From: a bacterium BMS3Bbin14
GTDB lineage: Bacteria > Desulfobacterota > Desulfobulbia > Desulfobulbales > Desulfobulbaceae
Length of the DNA: 64,000 nucleotides
NCBI GenBank assembly: GCA_002897615.1
Contig: BDTX01000019.1
Location: 1 to 64,000 of the forward strand
Reading direction: 5' to 3'
Under the pieces are notes generated by a model that was given only the letters and a program-made list of their open reading frames with translations, was not told the origin of the DNA and made no database searches. A program made the translations under genes and the position numbers. Positions 8,778 through 17,919 of the stretch are shown one piece after another (within the stretch, counting starts at the first letter, position 1; every line of letters begins with the position of its first letter).

Positions 8778-9458
8778 TCAGGCAATCATTTTCCAGATCA
8801 TCCGAAATAGCGTGACAAGGCCGTTAATGAAACCCTGTTTGTGCTTTTTCCCCATGGAATATTCCGTATAGCGGGTATGGATCTGAACCTCGCCGAAGCG
8901 CAGCCTGTTGTTTTTGATTTCCCGAATAACCTTGCTGTCATATTCGTATTTGTCCGCCCTGGTATCGATAATCAGGGCCGCATGTCTTGAATACGCCCGA
9001 AACCCCGACTGGCTGTCGGAGACCCAGGTTCCGTACAGGACCCAGGTAAAAAAATTACCGGCCCAGTTGGCGATGACTTTTATCCGGGGCATCTCGTGCC
9101 GGTCCAGCAGCCGTGATCCCAGGACAACATCACAATGTCCCGCCCGGATCGGTTCGACCAGGAGCTCGATATCGGCCGGATCATGCTGACCGTCGCCGTC
9201 CATGGTGACAATGATATCGGCGCCGAGCAGATTGGCCGCCAGGATGCCGGTTTTGATCGCCGCCCCCTTGCCGCGGTTAAGCCGGTGCCGGAGAGCGAGG
9301 ACATTCTTCTGCCGGGCCTGTTGCCAGGTGTCATCGCTGCTGCCGTCATCCACGACGATAACAAGGTAATCCCCGGTCCGGCGGATCTCATCAATGACAC
9401 TGCCGATGACACCAGCCTCATTGAACACCGGGACAACAAGGGCCATCAAGGCTGCCAT
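8778..9458 (-). CDS. GT2 glycosyltransferase, dolichyl-phosphate-mannose-synthase-like
   Basis: A single-domain GT2 enzyme of about 226 residues: LVVPVFNEAGVIG, VIVVDDGSSDDT, TMDGDGQHDP (DxD) and VVLGSRLL, the signature of DPM1-like enzymes that move a sugar from a nucleotide donor to polyprenyl phosphate. It stands next to a DUF2304 gene, a frequent partnership. The open frame extends to 9491, but those first residues lie in a family A MITE (9480-9562) and its duplication. I therefore prefer the ATG at 9458. Before the insertion this gene and the upstream GT2 gene would have been directly abutting. Confidence 0.82.
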   Translation of the reverse strand: MAALMALVVPVFNEAGVIGSVIDEIRRTGDYLVIVVDDGSSDDTWQQARQKNVLALRHRLNRGKGAAIKTGILAANLLGADIIVTMDGDGQHDPADIELLVEPIRAGHCDVVLGSRLLDRHEMPRIKVIANWAGNFFTWVLYGTWVSDSQSGFRAYSRHAALIIDTRADKYEYDSKVIREIKNNRLRFGEVQIHTRYTEYSMGKKHKQGFINGLVTLFRMIWKMIA

Positions 9459-9479
9459 GGGCGGGGTGTCCCTCTCATC

Positions 9480-9562
9480 ATAACTCATCACAGGATATAT
9501 AAACTAGGCGGTTTCACGTACTCAATCACTGTCAGTGGTCAGGAGTGCCCCTGACCACTGAC
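9480..9562. mobile_element. Family A MITE, short form, 8-bp TSD CTCTCATC
   Basis: An 83-bp element between CTCTCATC at 9472-9479 and 9563-9570. The left end is ATAACTCATCAC (GTAACTCATCAC in a sister copy) and the right end is GTCAGTGGTCAGG in reverse complement. The long hairpin is reduced to a small one (GTCAGTGGTCAGG/CCTGACCACTGAC). It lies exactly between two operon genes: the right duplication holds the stop of the upstream GT2 gene and the left end reaches the downstream GT2 start. Confidence 0.85.
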
Positions 9563-9565
9563 CTC

Positions 9566-10363
9566 TCATCCGTTGAACGAACTGACCCGGCGGCACGTAT
9601 CCACCCGGCAGGCGAGAACGGCACGCCCCCGCAGATAATAAAACAGCTGCGCCGCCCTTCTATAACTGAACAGGCGGGTGTATCGGGCCGACAGTTTAAA
9701 TATCTCCCACAGCTGTTCACGGGTCTGACTGGAACTTTTGGCTGCGGGATAATACCGCATCGACGACAAAACGGCCGGTATCAGTCCGGCAGCGTACTTA
9801 TCCGCAAAGCGCAGCCAGAGATCGTAATCCATGGCCAGGTGCAGACGAGGATCAAGCATCCCGCATTCATCCAGCAGACCCTTGCGGAAAAAACAGCTGG
9901 GCTGACCGATGTTGCAGTAGTTGAGCAGTTTGCTTTTTTTATACTTTCGGTGCATGGTCAGTTTATAAACACCGCCCTCCCGGTTCACGAGCTTCCAGCC
10001 GCCGTAGGCCCATCGGCACTGCGGATGACTCTGGAAATAGTCGATCACATTCCGCAGGGCGCCCGGCTCGAGGAAATCGTCGGAATTCAGAAAGCCGAGG
10101 ACTTCCCCCCGGGCCAGCCGCCAGCCCTTGTTGATCGCATCCGCCTGCCCCCGGTCCTCTTCCCGGATAGAGACAAAGTGGACCCCCTGTTGCAGAAATT
10201 TCGGGGCATAGCGGTCGATAATCCCGGCGGTCGAATCCGTTGAGCAGCCGTCAACAACGATATACTCCAGCAGGCCGCCGACATCCTGCGCCAATACACT
10301 GTCAAGGGTCTGGGCAATCGTTTCGGCCTGGTTATATGTCGGCGTGATCAGACTTATATACAT
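9566..10363 (-). CDS. GT2 glycosyltransferase
   Basis: 265 residues with the GT-A fold motifs ISLITPTYNQAET, YIVVDGCSTDST, EDRGQADAINKGW and FLNSDDFL (DxD-type metal site). WcaA-like enzymes of this group add hexoses or deoxyhexoses to a growing surface glycan. The ATG at 10363 is only 3 bp from a family B MITE, so the native leader and ribosome site have been replaced by repeat sequence. The stop TGA lies within the target duplication of the family A MITE at 9480. This gene is thus bracketed by two different mobile repeats. Confidence 0.88.
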   Translation of the reverse strand: MYISLITPTYNQAETIAQTLDSVLAQDVGGLLEYIVVDGCSTDSTAGIIDRYAPKFLQQGVHFVSIREEDRGQADAINKGWRLARGEVLGFLNSDDFLEPGALRNVIDYFQSHPQCRWAYGGWKLVNREGGVYKLTMHRKYKKSKLLNYCNIGQPSCFFRKGLLDECGMLDPRLHLAMDYDLWLRFADKYAAGLIPAVLSSMRYYPAAKSSSQTREQLWEIFKLSARYTRLFSYRRAAQLFYYLRGRAVLACRVDTCRRVSSFNG

Positions 10364-10366
10364 AAA

Positions 10367-10609
10367 CCTGAATCCGTGACGGCTTGAGATGACACTTTAT
10401 GCAATATTTGGAATTTATTATATTGTTTCAGAATAAACGCATTTTCCGGCCTGCACTGCGCCGCCCTGCGGGGCGCCCGATAACGGCGCATCTGCTGCGT
10501 TGACAACTCCTTGATATCACACCAGGATAATCAACATCGTTGCCGCCTCGAAGGTCTCGCAGGCTCGCTATCTGCAGCTGCACCGTTCTCAGACGCTCAC
10601 TGATCCAGG
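10367..10609. mobile_element. Family B MITE, 5-bp TSD ATAAA
   Basis: A 243-bp element with ends CCTGAATCCGTGA (left) and TCACTGATCCAGG (right, reverse complement CCTGGATCAGTGA), flanked by ATAAA at 10362-10366 and 10610-10614. The left duplication overlaps the start codon of the GT2 gene that begins at 10363. It contains GGGCGCCC and CGATGTTGATTATCCTGG (in reverse complement), shared with the other family B copies. There is no open frame of note. Confidence 0.85.
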
Positions 10610-10645
10610 ATAAAGGGTAATTATACGCGGTAGCCTTAAAACTGG

Positions 10646-11800
10646 CTACTTTAAAACGGGGCCGGACGTTACAAAATCGAGATAACGGCTGACTATTTCC
10701 TGCGGCGAGTAGGCTGAAGCGGCTTTCAGACGCATGCTGTCACCGGCCGCGCGGCGCAGCTGCCGGTCGCCGAGAAATCGTTTGATATGATCAACAAAGG
10801 CCGTCGATTCAGGGAGGGCGGTGGGACACAGGGTATCCTGCAGCATTTCGGGCATGCCGCCATGAGGGCTGGCGACGGCGGGCTTGCCCAGGCTCATTGC
10901 CTCCAGCAGGGCTGTCGGGAAATTGTCCCAGCGTGACGGCAGAATCACAACCCAGGCCCGCGCATAGGCCGCGATAAGTTCCCGCTGTTCGAGATGGCCG
11001 AGGAAGCTGACATATTGCGCCAAATCACCCAGTTGCCCAACGAGCCATTTTTTCAGCGAACCCAGGCCGCGCGCATAAGCATCACCACCGGCTATTTCGA
11101 GTCGCAAACCGGGAAAATCCCGGGCCAGCCGGCTGACGATCCGGGGCAGATACTGAATCCCCTTGCCGATATCCAGGCGCGAGACCATCAGGAGCGTCGG
11201 CACCGCAGCCTCGACCTGGTTGCCGGAATCGAGCGGCATGATCGGGTTGGCGATTACCGCTTTCTTCCCGGGCAGGCTCACCCCCTGCCGCTCCAGTTCC
11301 AGCAGGATGCGGGCGGAAGGGGCGATGAGCATGTCCGCGGCCACGATTGAGACCTTCTCGCGCCGTGTCTGCCGCCAGTTGCGTAACAGGGCGGCCGAAA
11401 TCATGGGCCGCTGCCACCGCTTCAGGACCTGCGACTCGTGCAGGACCTGCAGGATGTTGCAGCTATGAACCTTGATGACCACGGGCGGCCGCTGCCGGAC
11501 TTTAAGCAACCTGGCGCAGTCTCCCAGGTAATCGGCGCCCTCGATGAGCTCGACGGCGTGTTCGCGGGCCGCGTCCAGGACCAGGTGCAAGACCCGGCGG
11601 CTTCCTATCTCGCTCTGATCATAACAGCGCCGGATCTTAAGATTCGGTCCCGTTTCCTCGGCCGGGAGTCCCGGGGCCCGGCCGGTAACGACAACGACCT
11701 GGTGGCCGCATGAGGCCAGGGCCCGGGACATGTTGGCGATATAGGCGCCGACACCGCCGCCGTTCGGCGGGAAGGCCCAGCTATGAAAAAGAATATTCAC
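10646..11800 (-). CDS. GT4 glycosyltransferase
   Basis: About 384 residues, GT-B fold. The N-terminus WAFPPNGGGVGAYIANM holds the acceptor-side glycine loop. The C-terminal Rossmann half has MVSRLDIGKGIQYLP and the E-x7-E donor motif in PSRWDNFPTALLEAMSLGKP. These are retaining transferases using UDP- or GDP-sugars. The frame is open to 11845, but the first residues would overlap the upstream GT2 gene (stop 11808). I prefer the GTG at 11800, preceded by GGGATGATGG. The 3' end is followed by a family B MITE. Confidence 0.85.
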   Translation of the reverse strand: MNILFHSWAFPPNGGGVGAYIANMSRALASCGHQVVVVTGRAPGLPAEETGPNLKIRRCYDQSEIGSRRVLHLVLDAAREHAVELIEGADYLGDCARLLKVRQRPPVVIKVHSCNILQVLHESQVLKRWQRPMISAALLRNWRQTRREKVSIVAADMLIAPSARILLELERQGVSLPGKKAVIANPIMPLDSGNQVEAAVPTLLMVSRLDIGKGIQYLPRIVSRLARDFPGLRLEIAGGDAYARGLGSLKKWLVGQLGDLAQYVSFLGHLEQRELIAAYARAWVVILPSRWDNFPTALLEAMSLGKPAVASPHGGMPEMLQDTLCPTALPESTAFVDHIKRFLGDRQLRRAAGDSMRLKAASAYSPQEIVSRYLDFVTSGPVLK

Positions 11801-11807
11801 CGCGCCA

Positions 11808-12905
11808 TCATCCCGATTGAGCCGCCCGGTCCGGGGAACGGGCAATCATTGCCTTGACGACGGCCGCACCGACCAATGCCTTTCTGAGGCCGCTGCCCTG
11901 CCCCTTCACTGCCAGCGGAGAAGACAGGTACTTTTTAACGATCCAGAAGCCGAGTCCCGAGGAATTGAAACAGAGCCGGAACCAGGTATCACTGATGACA
12001 CCTTTCAGCGCTTCTTCATCATATCGCCGTTTCCCGCGGTTGACCTCGGCCAGATCGTGCAACCACCCTTCGGCCCGGATAATCTCCGCCCGGTCCTGAC
12101 ACTGATAACTCATTTCCCTGCCGATATGGCGATGGAAAAGCAACTGTTCAGCGGACGGATCAAGACCAAGCGCCTTCAGCTCCCGGCCGACAATGATGAG
12201 CGATTTGGCATCCATCCGGCTCCAGTCCGACCTGGTCATACTCCCGGGATGAATACGGTAACGCAGGAGAACCGCATCGATATTATCGCAGGGAAACAGC
12301 TGAACGGCCCGGGCCCACAGTTCAAAATCCTCTGTCGGATAATAATGGCCGTCAAACCGCAACCGGTGGCGGGCAAAAAGGTTTTTCCGGATCATTACCG
12401 AAGGATGCACGAACGGATTGTCAAACAGCGCCTTGGCGCGGACAGACTCATATCCCACCGGGGCCTTATACCTGGTCTCCCGGCCGCTGCCGAACATTTT
12501 GACCCAGGAGCCGCACAGCCCCATACCTTTATGCCGATCCATAAAAGCGGTCTGGACTTCGAGCCGCTGCGGCAGGCTGATATCATCAGCGTCCATGCGG
12601 GCCACATACTCGCCGCGGGCCTCATCAAGCCCCCGGTTCAAGGCCCCGGAGAGTTTCAGGCGCTCCGGATTTCGCAGCAGCCGTATCCGCCCGTCGTTAA
12701 AACTTTTAATAATCCCGGCAGTCGAGTCCGTGGACCCGTCATCGACAATGAGGAACTCGAAATCGGCAAAGGTTTGCCCGAGGATGCTCTCCATGGCTTC
12801 CCTTAAATACCGCTCACCATTATAGACCGGCATCAGGACGGTGACCAAGGGTGAGGCGGTTCCTCGTCTTAACGACTGATTATCTGATGAGGAATCGAAA
12901 CACAT
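11808..12905 (-). CDS. GT2 glycosyltransferase
   Basis: 365 residues: VTVLMPVYNGERYLREAM, FLIVDDGSTDST, NRGLDEARGEYVARMDADD (DxD) and, later, PTEDFELWARAV, the acidic acceptor-site motif of WcaA/SpsA-like GT2 enzymes. The C-terminal 100 residues are less conserved. The start overlaps the end of the upstream sulfotransferase gene by 26 bp, so the two are co-transcribed and probably translationally coupled. Confidence 0.88.
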   Translation of the reverse strand: MCFDSSSDNQSLRRGTASPLVTVLMPVYNGERYLREAMESILGQTFADFEFLIVDDGSTDSTAGIIKSFNDGRIRLLRNPERLKLSGALNRGLDEARGEYVARMDADDISLPQRLEVQTAFMDRHKGMGLCGSWVKMFGSGRETRYKAPVGYESVRAKALFDNPFVHPSVMIRKNLFARHRLRFDGHYYPTEDFELWARAVQLFPCDNIDAVLLRYRIHPGSMTRSDWSRMDAKSLIIVGRELKALGLDPSAEQLLFHRHIGREMSYQCQDRAEIIRAEGWLHDLAEVNRGKRRYDEEALKGVISDTWFRLCFNSSGLGFWIVKKYLSSPLAVKGQGSGLRKALVGAAVVKAMIARSPDRAAQSG

Positions 12906-13563
12906 CTTTCAATGTCAGCCTGCCGGGCTGGAACTGGTAGGAAAAGAGTTCAATGTCTCTCGAATAATACTGCGCGACAATTTCTCTTGTCTGTTCATCA
13001 TAATACCTGTGGTACCTGCCATGTGAACTCCGGTTCGTCTTTGAAAGATGAACACCATCTACGGACAAAGCGGCGCACAGCCGTTTAAAATCATTTTTTA
13101 TGTCCTCGACACGCCCGACGAAATCCACCATGCTCTTGCCGTTCTCATCGCAGACGAACTCATGTTGCGGACGAAAATGCGGTATAAATTGATGAGGATA
13201 AATACTGTCACTCTCGCGAATATTGATCCAGTTTTCTATATCCAGGACAAAACTTCTGAAATCACCTTTGTATTTTTTCAGGTACAGGTCTCTCCGCCTT
13301 GCGTCGATTTCCGCCCTGCCGCCTTTGAGAATATAAAAAAAAGTTGAAACAAGTCTCTCCCAGGGATTGCGGACAAAGGTAAAAGTAAAATAATCCTCTC
13401 TGCTGAGTCTGCCTTGAGGGGAAAAAATATCCCTGCATCGGCAATGAGGGCCCATTCTCTTGATGCTGATTTTTTTTTCCAGGGCCTGCGTAATTGACAC
13501 ACCCGCACACTTGGGGACATGAATAAACAGAATTTTTTTTTTAGAGTCTTTGCCGGTGGTCAT
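12880..13563 (-). CDS. Sulfotransferase family 2 protein
   Basis: 227 residues. FIHVPKCAGVSI near the N-terminus is the 5'-phosphosulfate-binding loop and FVRNPWERLVSTF is the 3'-phosphate-binding motif of PAPS-dependent sulfotransferases (HNK-1/chondroitin type). The family transfers sulfate from PAPS to a sugar hydroxyl. One of four sulfotransferase-fold genes in this region, it suggests a sulfated glycan. It sits between a GT2 gene (overlap) and a GT-A-like gene. No signal peptide, so it acts in the cytoplasm before export. Confidence 0.87.
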   Translation of the reverse strand: MTTGKDSKKKILFIHVPKCAGVSITQALEKKISIKRMGPHCRCRDIFSPQGRLSREDYFTFTFVRNPWERLVSTFFYILKGGRAEIDARRRDLYLKKYKGDFRSFVLDIENWINIRESDSIYPHQFIPHFRPQHEFVCDENGKSMVDFVGRVEDIKNDFKRLCAALSVDGVHLSKTNRSSHGRYHRYYDEQTREIVAQYYSRDIELFSYQFQPGRLTLKDVFRFLIR

Positions 13564-13614
13564 AAAACGCTCTTCAACTGTAAGACTATTGACATGAACA
13601 ACGAAGTTGTCCTC

Positions 13615-14451
13615 TTAGGCTTTGAACCGTTCTGCAAACTGGAAGTTCTTGCTGATATCTGCAATGAGCTCCCGGCTGTCCCAGTGAGCCTTCCTGATCT
13701 GTTTTTTCATAACAAAAGAATACACGGCATTCTGCAACCATCCGCTCCCGGCCGTTCCGAGACGGGAGTCGGCAATATCCATCAACCATTTTTTCCACCA
13801 TGTCTGCCGGGCGTTCCGGATATCCACCATGCAATAAGGCGTACGGAATGCAGCCCCATGATGATAAATCAAATTTTCATACAACCCAAACCACAGGGGG
13901 TGCGGATTGACCTGGTTCGACCGCAACATGGGCGCCCAGTCAATCCCTTTTTCCTTGAGCTTCGCCCACAGCAGCCCACCCGTATCCGTCCGGGTCCGGC
14001 CGTCTCTGGTCCGCCAGTGCGGGCCCTGCCCCCAGTCCCCGTTTATTTCACGCCAGAATTTCACGGTGGTCGCACAGAATGAAGGATGCGGCTGGGGATC
14101 ACCCTCATTCTCCAGCCGCTGCACCGCGACCAACGGGACCTGCCGCAGCTTCTCCTGCACATATCCCTGGATATCGCCGACCGGGAAGGCATCTCCATCG
14201 ATAAAATAGATAATATCTTCAGGCTCGCCATCCTCACAGATCTTTGCGGCCAGCAGGTTCAGCTTGGCGGTGTGCGCCACAATGGGGGCCGTATCGATAT
14301 AATAAATCCGCTGCCGGTATTTCTCCGGCTCGATCCCGTTCAGGAATGCATACACCCGGTACGGAGATGATCCGAGATAACGGGCAAAATAATCCAGCTG
14401 AATATCCACCCAGGTTGCGTCCAACCAATGAACCGTGGCTATATAAATCAT
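13615..14451 (-). CDS. GT-A-type (GT8-like) glycosyltransferase
   Basis: About 278 residues beginning MIYIATVHWLDATWV. IIYFIDGDAFPV carries a DxD-like DGD, and HHGAAFRTPY near the C-terminus could supply the metal-binding histidine seen in GT8-type enzymes. The open frame runs to 14487, but the ATG at 14451 fits the start of the beta-strand. I do not recognise the exact family. Glycosyltransferase is inferred from the DGD motif, the overall pattern and its place among other transferases. Confidence 0.62.
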   Translation of the reverse strand: MIYIATVHWLDATWVDIQLDYFARYLGSSPYRVYAFLNGIEPEKYRQRIYYIDTAPIVAHTAKLNLLAAKICEDGEPEDIIYFIDGDAFPVGDIQGYVQEKLRQVPLVAVQRLENEGDPQPHPSFCATTVKFWREINGDWGQGPHWRTRDGRTRTDTGGLLWAKLKEKGIDWAPMLRSNQVNPHPLWFGLYENLIYHHGAAFRTPYCMVDIRNARQTWWKKWLMDIADSRLGTAGSGWLQNAVYSFVMKKQIRKAHWDSRELIADISKNFQFAERFKA

Positions 14452-14500
14452 GTTCTCCGCCTTGGCTGACTCGTGTTCATCATGCACAATCTCCCGTTCC

Positions 14501-15316
14501 CTACGGCCTTATATCCGGCAGCCACTTTTCCAGCTCGCCGCTGTCCACTCTCCCGAGCACGTCATGTTCAAGCTCCAAGAGGTTCTCCGGGAGCGTGACG
14601 TCTTTCTTGGTCACTTTTGATTCATTGACCTTAAACCGTGAATTACGCAGGAAACGCAACCGGGTCAGCCAGGCGGGAAATTTCAGCGACAGATCCAGGG
14701 CCGTCAGCACTCGGCGCAGACCCGTGGCTGTCTTCAGGCCGGCCAGAGTCGTGGCAACGATTCTCCCGCCGCGCCCCTCAAACATTTTTTGATATTTTCT
14801 CGCCCGGCGCTCTATTTCAAGGCAATACCAGTAACAGAGCTGATAATCGTGCAGCGTTTCCCAATCCGCCAGGGGAATCACCCCCGGGTCGGCGGGACTG
14901 AGATAAAAACGCAGGGCCTTGGAACTGCGGCCGGGGATGGTACCCATCGTGTAGAGACTTACGGCCACGTCACGCATGGGCCGCCGGTGAATGACCAGGT
15001 CGGGAACAATACCTAGTTCGAGCAGGGGTTCCAGAAAACCCTTGCACGCGAGATGGCTGGTCTCGACATAAATCCCGGCGGCATCGCGGGCGATCGCCGG
15101 CAGTTTTTCCTCAAGCAGGAACCGGCGCGCCACCTCAGGATGTCCCTGGGCCTGCCGCAGCACGGCCACGTACTCCGGCGCGGGCTCATGATAGGAATTG
15201 GCATCCCTGACATAGCCGAAAACGGCAGCCAGGTAGGCCGTGCCGCTGCGACCGGTCGTCACGGTAAAGATCAGCCTTTTCCGGCGGATTTGTTTGATTA
15301 ACTCTTCGTTTCCCAT
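14501..15316 (-). CDS. Sulfotransferase-like protein
   Basis: 271 residues. The N-terminus LIFTVTTGRSGTAYLAAVF has the T-G-R-S-G-T phosphosulfate loop, and LVIHRRPMRDVAVSLY corresponds to the 3'-phosphate motif (R-x-P-x-x-x-x-x-S). This places it in the broad sulfotransferase fold, more distant from the family 2 genes nearby. It probably modifies the glycan or a precursor with sulfate. It lies 29 bp from the GT4 gene upstream in the same operon. The acceptor is unknown. Confidence 0.75.
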   Translation of the reverse strand: MGNEELIKQIRRKRLIFTVTTGRSGTAYLAAVFGYVRDANSYHEPAPEYVAVLRQAQGHPEVARRFLLEEKLPAIARDAAGIYVETSHLACKGFLEPLLELGIVPDLVIHRRPMRDVAVSLYTMGTIPGRSSKALRFYLSPADPGVIPLADWETLHDYQLCYWYCLEIERRARKYQKMFEGRGGRIVATTLAGLKTATGLRRVLTALDLSLKFPAWLTRLRFLRNSRFKVNESKVTKKDVTLPENLLELEHDVLGRVDSGELEKWLPDIRP

Positions 15317-15344
15317 AATATTTTTCTGGGCTGATAACAGCCTG

Positions 15345-16466
15345 TTACGATTTCAGCAGTTGGGCAAATATCTGCCGGTGCCGTTCCAGCCATGGCCTGA
15401 CATCAAAATTCTCGACCACCCGTCTCCGGGCCGCCCGGCCATAGCGGTCAAGGTGGGAAACGACCTCCACCAGCGCTGCCGCCAAGGCCCGGGGATCAGG
15501 GGAATGGTCCTGTTCCCAGTCCAGCGGCCCGGCCACGCCTTTGCCCGCCTCTGCGCCAACGAGTTCCGGGACCCCGCCGGTAGCCGAATAGACGACCGGT
15601 AAACCGCACGCCATGCCCTCCACCACCAGACGGGGGCAGGGATCATTGTACTTGGTATGCAGGAGGACCTGGGCTCGGTTAAACATGGCGGGCGCCCGGC
15701 TCTGGGCGTACGGGCCGATAAAATCGACCTGGTTCCCGAGCCCCAACTCGCTGACCAGTCGTTTGATCCGGGCCAGGGCCTGCTCCTCGTCCCTCTCCCA
15801 GCAACAACGACCGGCAACGATCAAACGCGCCCGGGGAAACTCCCGCAACACCAGCTGCAGGGCTTCAACTGCGACCCGGACCCGGTAATAACTCTGGTGG
15901 CTCCCGGCCAGCAGCAGATTTACGGCCTCGTCATGACGGGCGGCCTGCTGCGGGTCGGGTTTGAAGATCCCGGTATCGACGGGATTATGCAGAATCTCAA
16001 ACGCCCCCTCCCGGGGGCCGAGAAATTTATCAGCGGCCTGCCGGCAAAAGTGACTCTGGTAAATAACATAATCAGCCAGGTGCAAAAGCCGGCGCAACGG
16101 CCGGTTAGCCTGTTCCCAGCCCGGCCCGTACCAACCGGGATAGGCGACTCCATTCTGATTAAGGACAACCAAGGCGCCGGCGCGCCGGGCCAGCTCCGCC
16201 ATCCGCACCGCGAAATGGGGCAGTGCGCTGCTGACAAGATAGAGAATATTCGCGCCCGTAACCTGGTTGGGGAAATCTGCCTGGAGGTCCTGGACCTTGA
16301 TAATTCCGCCGGACGCCTTTTCGCCCGGCAATGGTAAACGATCAAACCCGTAAAACACCCGAATACCGTGCCGGTCGCTTTGCTTTTTCCAGCGGCGATG
16401 TTCCCGCAACGCGCCCTGCATCCAGAGCCGGCCGAGATTAACGCGATCAAGCAATGTTAGGTTCAT
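15345..16466 (-). CDS. GT4 glycosyltransferase
   Basis: 373 residues, GT-B fold. The C-terminal donor domain has NLLLAGSHQSYYRV, RLIVAGR, and the family motif in KYNDPCPRLVVEGMACGLPVV, where the E matches the conserved nucleotide-ribose-binding glutamate. The N-terminal half (VSSALPHFAVRMAELARR) looks like an acceptor domain. The start ATG overlaps the stop of the upstream GT2 gene (16463-16466, ATGA), indicating tight translational coupling. Confidence 0.85.
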   Translation of the reverse strand: MNLTLLDRVNLGRLWMQGALREHRRWKKQSDRHGIRVFYGFDRLPLPGEKASGGIIKVQDLQADFPNQVTGANILYLVSSALPHFAVRMAELARRAGALVVLNQNGVAYPGWYGPGWEQANRPLRRLLHLADYVIYQSHFCRQAADKFLGPREGAFEILHNPVDTGIFKPDPQQAARHDEAVNLLLAGSHQSYYRVRVAVEALQLVLREFPRARLIVAGRCCWERDEEQALARIKRLVSELGLGNQVDFIGPYAQSRAPAMFNRAQVLLHTKYNDPCPRLVVEGMACGLPVVYSATGGVPELVGAEAGKGVAGPLDWEQDHSPDPRALAAALVEVVSHLDRYGRAARRRVVENFDVRPWLERHRQIFAQLLKS

Positions 16467-17314
16467 GATTTTTTTCTGCCGTTACCGGCAGCGGCCCGCC
16501 CTGACGTCCGGGACAGAAAGGACCGGACATCAACCTGCACTATTTTTCCACGCATATATTTTTCCTGTTTGAGCGGCGGCGCTTTCCATAACCCGAGATA
16601 ACCACGGATCAAGGAGAGGACCCTTGTCACCAGGTTTTCCGACATGCGGTCAGCGATATTTTGCCGCAGCACAAGCTCGCCATCCGTTCTTTTGTCCAAG
16701 GTGCTGCGAGACAGAAAACAGAAATGCAAACACCTGAAAACCGCTTCGTCCCAGGCGGTTTCCTTATATATATCATAATACTTTGACCGATCGTAGCCCG
16801 GCCGGAAAATAATTTCTCCGCCATGCAGGCGTTCCGGGCAATCCCCGTTCCAGGACCGAATCGCCTTGAAATTATACAGCTTGGTCATGCTCCGGCAGGG
16901 CGGCGCCGTATAGCCGCAAGCCGTTCCGGCCGCATAATCAACCCCGGTACAGTTTATGACATTGCCAAAGAGCAGCCAAAAACGGTCATACCGCCCGGAC
17001 AGCAGCTGCCGGCGCAGCACCGCCAATCCCTCGGGGTCATAGAGTTCATCACCGTCAACCCCGAAAACCCAGGCATTGTCACCGGCATACTTTTTTATGA
17101 GATCATGAGAAACTCCGGGCCGGCGAATGCGGTGATACGTCCCCTTGGCATTCTCGGCACAAAACCGCCTGGCGATTTCGGCGGTGCCGTCTTCGGAGAG
17201 ATGATCCGCGATGATGATCCGGTCACAGAACTCGCGGATATTATGCAGGACGGCGGCAAGAAACCGGTCTTCGTTCCGCACCAGGACAATGCCAATGATC
17301 TTGTTATTCGGCAT
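16463..17314 (-). CDS. GT2 family glycosyltransferase
   Basis: About 283 residues: IGIVLVRNEDRFLAAVL, IIIADHLSEDGTAEIARR and WVFGVDGDELYDPEG (DGDE in the DxD position), the pattern of GT2 enzymes that begin 'VRNE'. The frame opens at 17377, but the ATG at 17314 is preceded by AGGGGTC and overlaps the stop of the truncated methyltransferase gene by 11 bp, so I take 17314. Sugar specificity is unknown. Confidence 0.83.
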   Translation of the reverse strand: MPNNKIIGIVLVRNEDRFLAAVLHNIREFCDRIIIADHLSEDGTAEIARRFCAENAKGTYHRIRRPGVSHDLIKKYAGDNAWVFGVDGDELYDPEGLAVLRRQLLSGRYDRFWLLFGNVINCTGVDYAAGTACGYTAPPCRSMTKLYNFKAIRSWNGDCPERLHGGEIIFRPGYDRSKYYDIYKETAWDEAVFRCLHFCFLSRSTLDKRTDGELVLRQNIADRMSENLVTRVLSLIRGYLGLWKAPPLKQEKYMRGKIVQVDVRSFLSRTSGRAAAGNGRKKS

Positions 17315-17690
17315 AACTGACCCCTGCTTTTTCGGCCCGGACAACGGCCTTGTCAATGTTGCGCTGATTTCCTTCAACTCCCACTACTTTTCGAGCTCCG
17401 CGCTGCCTGGCAACAATACAGTCGGAGCCGACCCCGGACCCCAGGTCTAAAAAATTAATGCCCGGCTGCAGCAATTCATGAAGCATGCTGCCACGATCTT
17501 CATCAAAAAGATGCTTCGGATGAACCGCGACCGGAGAGAATCCCCTCCACTTCATGGCCCGGCACGCCATCCGCCCCAACCAGACATCCTGAATTTTGAG
17601 CGACTGGTAGAACGATCGAACAACTATATTAGATGAAACACGTCTCACATTATAAACCATCCACCGGTGCCGCCAGGCAAAGGTGTTCAT
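17304..17690 (-). pseudogene. Truncated SAM-dependent methyltransferase
   Basis: 128 residues. FLDLGSGVGSDC is SAM-binding motif I, and VVGVEGNQRNIDKAV fits the second strand with the acidic ribose ligand. The chain stops after about one third of a class I methyltransferase fold, at a TAA that overlaps the start of the next GT2 gene. The missing C-terminal strands make an active enzyme unlikely. A good ribosome site (GGGGATGG) precedes the ATG. I read it as a gene cut off when the downstream transferase gene was joined to it. A family A MITE lies 57 bp upstream. Confidence 0.65.
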
Positions 17691-17746
17691 CGAGCCATCC
17701 CCGGTTCCAGACCTATTCTAGTCCCGCTGCGGCGTTTGACTCGGCC

Positions 17747-17898
17747 GTAACCGTTCACCAGAGGCAATAAACTACCCTCAACTCGTAACTGTAACCGTTC
17801 AGATGTGCCCCGGATTTGTTCGTTTCGCCCTCCGAGGTGTACTCCCTGTACCTGAGGAGGGCGAAACGGACAAAGATGGGGTGCAGGTGAACGGTTAC
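17747..17898. mobile_element. Family A MITE, 8-bp TSD ACTCGGCC
   Basis: A 152-bp element with perfect 13-bp terminal inverted repeats GTAACCGTTCACC/GGTGAACGGTTAC, flanked by ACTCGGCC at 17739-17746 and 17899-17906. Inside is a long hairpin (TTCGTTTCGCCCTCC pairing with GGAGGGCGAAACGGA) and the core AAAGATGGGGTGC. It differs from the copy at 27889-28040 at only two positions and lies in the same orientation, so it moved or was copied recently. Confidence 0.92.
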
Positions 17899-17919
17899 AC
17901 TCGGCCTCCTCTTTCTTGC

